Positions 59,556 through 64,000 of a stretch of 64,000 nucleotides of DNA are shown piece by piece. Each line of letters opens with the position of its first letter. The first letter of the stretch is position 1. The position numbers and the translations under genes are program-made. Origin of the DNA: Rubrivivax sp. A210 (GTDB lineage: Bacteria; Pseudomonadota; Gammaproteobacteria; Burkholderiales; Burkholderiaceae_C); assembly GCF_904426505.1 (NCBI RefSeq), contig NZ_CAJGBN010000023.1:310001-374000 (forward strand). The letters run 5' to 3'. The notes below the pieces were generated by a model. That model was not told the DNA's origin and did not search any database. It worked only from the letters and a program-made list of their open reading frames with translations.

Positions 59556-60197
59556 TCAGTGGGCTACGGGGCTGGCCAGCACGGGAAACAGCTTGGTCAG
59601 GCCGTCGGCCAGCAGTTCCACGGCCATCGCGGCCAGCATCAGGCCCATCAAGCGCGTCATCACGTTGATGCCGGTGCGGCCCAGCACCTTGGCGATGCGG
59701 CCCGAGGCCGTGAACACCGCATAGGTGACGAGGCCGATCACCACGCCATAGCCCACCAGCACCGCCAGCTGCCACAGGTGGCGCGTCTTCTCGGCGTAGA
59801 TGACCATGGTCGAGATCGTCGCCGGCCCGGTGAGCAGCGGGATGGTCAGCGGCACGACCGCGATGCTGGCACCGGCGTCGACCTTCTCCTGGCCCTCCTT
59901 CACATCGCCCGGCTTGCTCTCGGCCGGCTGGGCATTGAGCATGGCCAGCGAACTGATCAGGAGCAGCGTGCCGCCGCCGACCTGGAAGGAAGCCAGCGTG
60001 ATGCCGAAGAACTCGATGATCTTGAGCCCGGCCAGCGCGCTGAGCGCGATCACCAGGAAGGCGGTGAAGGCCGAGACGCGTATCGTCTGCTGGCGCTGTG
60101 CCGGCGTGAAGCTCTGCGTGAAGTGGATGAAAAAAGGCACCACGCCTATCGGGTTGACGATCGCGAGCAGGGCGATCAGCGGCTTGAGCAGGTCCAT
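59556..60197 (-). CDS. MarC family integral membrane protein
   Basis: 213 residues from ATG 60197, six hydrophobic segments. MDLLKPLIALLAIVNPIGVVPFFIHFTQ and GGGTLLLISSLAMLNAQ, then AVVPLTIPLLTGPATISTMVIYAE and GINVMTRLMGLMLAAMAVELLADGL are diagnostic. Function is unknown; earlier links to multiple antibiotic resistance are not upheld. It lies 18 bases before the GMC oxidoreductase start on the same strand. Confidence 0.94.
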   Translation of the reverse strand: MDLLKPLIALLAIVNPIGVVPFFIHFTQSFTPAQRQQTIRVSAFTAFLVIALSALAGLKIIEFFGITLASFQVGGGTLLLISSLAMLNAQPAESKPGDVKEGQEKVDAGASIAVVPLTIPLLTGPATISTMVIYAEKTRHLWQLAVLVGYGVVIGLVTYAVFTASGRIAKVLGRTGINVMTRLMGLMLAAMAVELLADGLTKLFPVLASPVAH

Positions 60198-60455
60198 GCG
60201 GCCATTGTCGACGCGTCCGATCCCCTTCCGAAGTCGCGTTCCCGCACCCGCAAGGTGCAGCAACGTGCCCCGGGCACCACATTCAAGGGTTTGCCTGGGG
60301 GCCCTAAAACAACATTTATGCGTCAGCCCCTTTACAGGCGCGCCACGCCGACAGACATAATAGGTAGTCTGTGTCTGGCAGCCGTACCTTTAGCTTGAAT
60401 GTTTCACGCAGGGTTGAGCTCCGCATGGTTCGACTGGTACTTTTAAGGGCTCCCC

Positions 60456-60962
60456 GTGGGAAACAAACTTTACGTCGGTAATCTGGCTTACTCGGTACGC
60501 GATGACTCGCTGCTCCAGGCCTTCTCTCAATTCGGCACCGTCTCGTCCGCCAAGGTCATGATGGACCGCGAAACCGGCCGCTCCAAGGGCTTCGGTTTCG
60601 TCGAGATGGGCTCGGACGCCGAGGCGCAAGCCGCCATCAACGGCATGAACGGACAGGCCATCGACGGCCGCGCCGTCGTCGTCAACGAGGCCCGTCCTCG
60701 CGAAGAGCGGCCGGGCGGCTTCGGCGGCGGCGGCGGTGGTGGCAGCCGCGGTGGCTACGGTGGTGGTGGCGGCGGTGGTGGCTACGGCGGCGGCGGCGGC
60801 AGCGGTGGTGCCGGCGGCGGTGGTGGCGGTCGCAGCCCCTACGGCGGTGGCGGTGGCGGCGGTGGCCGCAGCCCCTACGGCGGTGGCGGCGGTGGTGGTG
60901 GCCGCAGCGGCGGTGGTGGCGGCTACGGCAGCGGCGGCGGTGGCAGCCGCGGCGGCTACTGA
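60456..60962 (+). CDS. RRM-domain glycine-rich RNA-binding protein
   Basis: 168 residues from the GTG at 60456, with AAGGG 8 bases upstream. One RRM fold occupies residues 1-80: RNP2 KLYVGNLAY and RNP1 KGFGFVEM, with VMMDRETGRSKG before. A long tail of Gly blocks broken by YGG, RSPYGG and SRGGY follows (residues 85-168). Such single-RRM, glycine-tailed proteins in betaproteobacteria and cyanobacteria are usually cold-induced and act on RNA structure. It is flanked by a 250-base leader and a strong terminator, so it is transcribed alone. Confidence 0.94.
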   Translation: MGNKLYVGNLAYSVRDDSLLQAFSQFGTVSSAKVMMDRETGRSKGFGFVEMGSDAEAQAAINGMNGQAIDGRAVVVNEARPREERPGGFGGGGGGGSRGGYGGGGGGGGYGGGGGSGGAGGGGGGRSPYGGGGGGGGRSPYGGGGGGGGRSGGGGGYGSGGGGSRGGY

Positions 60963-60979
60963 TACCTTCCCAGCTGCAA

Positions 60980-61000
60980 GGGCACTCTGCCAGAGTGCCC
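60980..61000 (+). terminator. First of two hairpins after the RRM gene
   Basis: GGGCACTC and GAGTGCCC pair around TGCCA, 18 bases after the stop codon. It has no T-run and probably protects the mRNA 3' end or works with the next hairpin. Confidence 0.5.
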
Positions 61001-61007
61001 ACCAGAC

Positions 61008-61031
61008 AAAGGCGCCCGCGGGCGCCTTTTT
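61008..61031 (+). terminator. Rho-independent terminator of the RRM gene
   Basis: AAAGGCGCCC and GGGCGCCTTT form a perfect 10-bp stem around a 2-base centre, followed by TTTTTC. This is the clearest intrinsic terminator in the window. Confidence 0.9.
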
Positions 61032-61083
61032 CATGCCCGGTTGAAGCTCGCTGTAGGGCGGGACCGCGACGGGCAGGCCGCCC

Positions 61084-61881
61084 TCAGCCGCGCCGCGGCT
61101 TGCGCCCGCGCCGGCCCATCACGCGGTCGTACAGCGGATCGGGCAGCAGGCGCAGCAACTTGGCCACGATGGCCATCTGCCACGGAATGACACGCCGGCT
61201 GCTGCCGGCCGAAATGGCTTGATAGGCCTGCTCGGCAAAGCGCTCCACCGGCATCAGAAAAGGCATGGAGTACGGGTTGCGTGCCGTCAGCGGTGTGGCG
61301 ATATAGCCCGGCAGCAGCGTCACCACCTTCAGGCCATGGCGCCGGCATTCGAGACGCAGGCTCTCGCAATAGGCCACCACGCCGGCTTTGCTGGCGCAGT
61401 AGGCGCCGTGGCCGGGCAGGCCGCGGACGGCGGCCACGCTGGCCACGCCCACCAGGGTGCCCGAGCCGCGCTGGCGCATCGCGCGCAGAAACGGCTGGAA
61501 TGTCGCAGCCAGGCCCACATTGTTGATGAGCAGGGTCTCGCGCAGCACCTCAAGATCCTCGCGCTCGGCGCTGTCCATGCCGACGCTGATGCCGGCGCAG
61601 GCGATCACCACATCGGGCAGGCCCTGGCGCGCGAGGCAGGCGTCGCCGGCGCCGGCGATGCTGGCTATCTGCGCCACGTCGGCGCCGTAGACGGCCGCGC
61701 GCCCACAATCCAAACCCTGGGCCTCGACCCAGGCCTGCAACTCGGTCGCGCGCCGCGCCACCAGGGCCAGCCGCCACCCGGCGCGGGCATAGCGCTCGGC
61801 CAGGGCCTGGCCGATGCCGCTTGAGGCGCCGGTGATGAAGACCAACGGCGCCAGGCCTGCGGTGGTGCTGGGTGCGCTCAA
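61084..61881 (-). CDS. Short-chain dehydrogenase/reductase
   Basis: 265 residues. NAD(P)-binding TGASSGIGQALAERYARAG, then NNVG, the catalytic serine in VGVASVAAVRG and the YxxxK pair in YCASKAGVVAYCESLRLE, followed by PGYIATPLT. All catalytic residues are present. The substrate is not known. The start overlaps the lptC stop (GTGA/ATGA style, 4 bases), so it is co-transcribed after lptC where lptA would normally follow. Confidence 0.93.
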   Translation of the reverse strand: MSAPSTTAGLAPLVFITGASSGIGQALAERYARAGWRLALVARRATELQAWVEAQGLDCGRAAVYGADVAQIASIAGAGDACLARQGLPDVVIACAGISVGMDSAEREDLEVLRETLLINNVGLAATFQPFLRAMRQRGSGTLVGVASVAAVRGLPGHGAYCASKAGVVAYCESLRLECRRHGLKVVTLLPGYIATPLTARNPYSMPFLMPVERFAEQAYQAISAGSSRRVIPWQMAIVAKLLRLLPDPLYDRVMGRRGRKPRRG

Positions 61882-62564
61882 GGTGCCGCGCCCCGTGGCG
61901 GCGCCAGCACCGTGCGCAGCGGGCCCTTCAATTCGAGCAGGCGGCGGCCATGGTCGTAGTCCAGGCCCTCGGCCTGCATCGTGCTCGCACCTTGGTGTAC
62001 CAGCACCGGCACCGGCCCGTGTACGCGCTCGGCCGCCAGGTAGAGGTGGAGGAACTCGCTGCGCAGCACCACATCCACGCCCTGGGCGCTGCTGCCTATG
62101 AGCTGGGCGCCGCCGCTGAGCTGCATCTCGCTGCCGTCACCTGTGCCCACGGCATAGCGCGCGCTGGCCAGGGTGGAGCGGCCGTCCGGCGCGTAGGCGT
62201 GGATCTGCACGCCCTCGATCTCGATGCGGTCGCTGGCCGGAAAGTGGCGCATGCGCGCGCCTTCGATGCGCAGCTTGAGCCGGCCACCGGCGTCGAAACG
62301 CTCAAGGGCGAACTGCGTCATCGTGTAGTCGGGGTCGGCGCTGGCGCCGCGCTCGGCCGGCGGTGCAGGCGGCCTCGGCGAATGCTTGGCCAGCCACCAG
62401 GTGGCCAGGGCCAGCAAGGCCATCAGCAACAGCGGCAGGTACGACGAGAGCGCGTGGCGCAGGCGCAGATGCCAGGGCGTGTCGGCGCGCGGCCCGGCGC
62501 CACGCACCGGGCCCAGTGAGATCGGCACCTCGGGCAGATCGGGCAGGTGGAGCTCGACACTCAC
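61878..62564 (-). CDS. lptC: LPS export protein LptC
   Basis: 228 residues. One N-terminal membrane helix (SYLPLLLMALLALATWWLAKH), then a beta-jellyroll type domain with YTMTQFALERFDAGGRLKLRIEGARMRHFPASDRIEIEGVQIHAYAPDGRSTLASA, characteristic of LptC. It bridges the inner-membrane LptBFG complex to LptA. The N-terminal cytoplasmic tail (about 40 residues) is longer than in E. coli. The start overlaps the kdsC stop by 4 bases. Confidence 0.9.
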   Translation of the reverse strand: MSVELHLPDLPEVPISLGPVRGAGPRADTPWHLRLRHALSSYLPLLLMALLALATWWLAKHSPRPPAPPAERGASADPDYTMTQFALERFDAGGRLKLRIEGARMRHFPASDRIEIEGVQIHAYAPDGRSTLASARYAVGTGDGSEMQLSGGAQLIGSSAQGVDVVLRSEFLHLYLAAERVHGPVPVLVHQGASTMQAEGLDYDHGRRLLELKGPLRTVLAPPRGAAP

Positions 62565-63133
62565 TGGCCGTCCAGCGTGCGGGTCTGGGCCTCCAGCAGC
62601 CCGGCATAGCGGCCGGCGGCCATCAGCAGCAGGTCGCAGAACTCGCGCGCCGCGCCCAGCCCGCCGGCGGCCGCGGTGACGTGGTGGGCCACGGCCAGCA
62701 CCTCGGCATGCGCGTTGGGCGGCGCGCAGGCAAAGCCGGCACGCAGCAGCAAAGGCAGGTCGGGCCAGTCGTCGCCGATCACCGCCACCTCGGGCCAGGC
62801 CAGGCCCAGCGAAGCCAGCAGCGGCTCGGCCGCAGCCAGCTTGTCGTGCACGCCGTAGACCGCGTGCACCAAGCCCAGATCGGCCACTCGCCGCCGCACG
62901 GCCGGCGAATCGCGGCCGGTGATGATGAGGGGCGCGATGCCGCCGGCCTGCAGCAGCTTGAGGCCATGGCCGTCCAGCGTGTGGAAGGCCTTGAAGACCT
63001 CGCCCCCTTCGCCGATGTAGAGGCGCCCGTCGGTGAGCACGCCGTCGACGTCGAAGATCGCCGCCTTGATGCCGAGGCCCGCACCCTGGGCGCGCAGCAG
63101 CAACTCGGGCGCGAAGCTCAGCGCCGCCGCCAT
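62561..63133 (-). CDS. kdsC: 3-deoxy-D-manno-octulosonate 8-phosphate phosphatase
   Basis: 190 residues from ATG 63133. HAD family class C0 (no cap): IKAAIFDVDGVLTDGRLYIG with the two catalytic Asp, LIITGRDSPAVRRR, and VAVIGDDWPDLPLL with GDD. It removes phosphate from Kdo-8-P in lipopolysaccharide synthesis. The start overlaps the kdsD stop (ATGA). Order kdsD-kdsC-lptC is the common proteobacterial one. Confidence 0.95.
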   Translation of the reverse strand: MAAALSFAPELLLRAQGAGLGIKAAIFDVDGVLTDGRLYIGEGGEVFKAFHTLDGHGLKLLQAGGIAPLIITGRDSPAVRRRVADLGLVHAVYGVHDKLAAAEPLLASLGLAWPEVAVIGDDWPDLPLLLRAGFACAPPNAHAEVLAVAHHVTAAAGGLGAAREFCDLLLMAAGRYAGLLEAQTRTLDGQ

Positions 63134-64000
63134 CAGATCACCTTGGCGCGCATCAGGTCGTTGGAATTGAGCGCGCCGACCAGCAAACCCTGGCCATCGA
63201 TCACCAGCACGCTGGTGATGCGGTGCTGCTCCATCACCTCGGCCGCCTCGACCGCCAGCGCGTCTTCGCGCACCAGGCGCGGGCTGCTGTGCATGACGTC
63301 GGCGGCGCAGAGCGTGCGCAGATCGGCGCCGCGCTCGATCAGGCGGCGCAGGTCGCCGTCGGTGAAGATGCCGACGGCGCGGCCGGCGGCGTCGGCGACG
63401 GCGGCAAAGCCCAGGCCCTTGCCGGTCATCTCGCGCAGCAGCTCGTGAAAGTGAGCCGCGGGCGCGACGCGCGGCACGGCCTCGCCGCTGCGCATCAGAT
63501 CGCGCACATGCATCAGCAGCTTGCGGCCCAGGCTGCCGCCGGGGTGGGAGCGCGCGAAGTCTTCCTCGCGGAAACCGCGCGCATCGAGCAGGGCCACGGC
63601 CAGCGCGTCGCCCAGCGCCATTTGCGCCGTCGTGCTGGCGGTGGGCGCCAAGTTGAGCGGGCAGGCCTCTTCCTCGACCGCACTGGACACCACCCAATCG
63701 GCATGGCGAGCCAGCGTCGAGCCGGCCTGGCCGGTCATCGCCACCAGGGTGACGCCCAGGCGGCGCAGCGCCGGCAGGATGGCCGCCAGCTCGTCGCTCT
63801 CGCCGCTGTTGCTGATGGCCAGCACCACATCACCCGTCATCAGCATGCCGAGATCGCCGTGGCTGGCCTCGGCCGGATGCACGAAGAAGGCCGGCGTGCC
63901 GGTGGAGGCCAGCGTGGCGGCAATCTTGCGGCCCACATGGCCGCTCTTGCCCATGCCCATCACGACCACGCGGCCGCGGCATTCGAGCATCACCTGCACC
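63133..64000 (-). CDS. kdsD: Arabinose-5-phosphate isomerase, 5' end cut by the window
   Basis: At least 288 residues; the coding frame continues beyond the right edge, so the start is outside. An SIS domain (VVVMGMGKSGHVGRKIAATLASTGTPAFFVHPAEASHGDLGML, ISNSGESDEL, ACPLNLAPTASTTAQMALGDALA) is followed by two CBS domains (VMHSSPRLVREDALAVEAAEVM, LVIDGQGLLVGALNSNDLMRAKVI). It makes arabinose-5-phosphate for Kdo synthesis. The catalytic residues of the SIS fold are visible. Confidence 0.94.
   Translation of the reverse strand, partial: VQVMLECRGRVVVMGMGKSGHVGRKIAATLASTGTPAFFVHPAEASHGDLGMLMTGDVVLAISNSGESDELAAILPALRRLGVTLVAMTGQAGSTLARHADWVVSSAVEEEACPLNLAPTASTTAQMALGDALAVALLDARGFREEDFARSHPGGSLGRKLLMHVRDLMRSGEAVPRVAPAAHFHELLREMTGKGLGFAAVADAAGRAVGIFTDGDLRRLIERGADLRTLCAADVMHSSPRLVREDALAVEAAEVMEQHRITSVLVIDGQGLLVGALNSNDLMRAKVI

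Noticed and set aside
56613..60398. 1261-residue open frame on the plus strand across HDOD, GMC and MarC genes
   Set aside because: It crosses several clearly coding minus-strand genes and intergenic gaps, with low-complexity composition and no recognisable domain.
60398..60415. TGTTTCACGCAGGG as a third parS site
   Set aside because: Only the left half matches; the right half of the palindrome is missing.
60736..61044. Ala/Val-rich frame overlapping the glycine-rich tail of the RRM protein
   Set aside because: It is the frame-shifted reading of GGC/GGT repeats and has no start context.

Overview
The window is G+C-rich chromosomal DNA of a betaproteobacterium, most likely a Burkholderiales member of the Rubrivivax/Leptothrix/Roseateles kind. 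The clues are mnmG-rsmG-parA/parB with two parS sites, PEP-CTERM proteins with a PrsT-type TPR protein, Bug/TctC receptors, YkgJ, NnrU and an RRM glycine-rich RNA-binding protein. The parS sites suggest the window is not far from the replication origin. No rRNA, tRNA, CRISPR array or insertion sequence was seen.

Layout. 1-9.6 kb: a tightly overlapping signalling operon (GGDEF-EAL, PAS histidine kinase, receiver, solute-binding protein, hybrid kinase with Hpt, receiver-HD-GYP), apparently a c-di-GMP control unit. 9.7-20.7 kb: cobalamin adenosyltransferase and a 2-hydroxyacid/glyoxylate set (two FAD-linked oxidases, a class V aminotransferase, a Bug receptor), interrupted at 12.2-15.3 kb by an AT-richer island with an FkbM methyltransferase and a divergent restriction-modification pair. 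20.8-26.7 kb: a PEP-CTERM protein, then spoVR-yeaH-prkA. 27-34.5 kb: parB, argC, a GNAT gene, parA, a LysE exporter, rsmG and mnmG; the par genes are split by argC on the other strand. 34.5-35.8 kb: YkgJ, a Crp/Fnr regulator and a DUF2892 membrane protein with a palindromic operator candidate.

35.8-40.8 kb is the most unusual part. It holds a solo LuxR-type regulator, a 63-residue double-glycine peptide precursor whose predicted core carries SPKGGW twice, an intrinsic terminator, an HlyD adaptor and a C39-peptidase ABC exporter. A divergent gene of unknown function lies beside the regulator. Two CTG-N10-CAG (lux-box-like) elements sit in front of the peptide gene and between the regulator and the divergent gene. 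I read this as a regulated secreted-peptide system (signal or bacteriocin) that I cannot match to a described family.

40.9-46.9 kb: a NatAB-like ABC transporter with an alpha/beta hydrolase and a cysteine-less glutaredoxin-like protein, a GST, and a thioredoxin-domain protein. 47-51 kb: PrsT and a second PEP-CTERM protein behind a near-consensus sigma-54 promoter. 51-60 kb: mixed housekeeping genes (MmcB-like, DUF427, NnrU, PotF-like receptor, acyl-CoA synthetase, HDOD, GMC oxidoreductase, MarC). 60.4-64 kb: an RRM protein with a strong terminator, then SDR-lptC-kdsC-kdsD (LPS/Kdo), the last running off the right edge.
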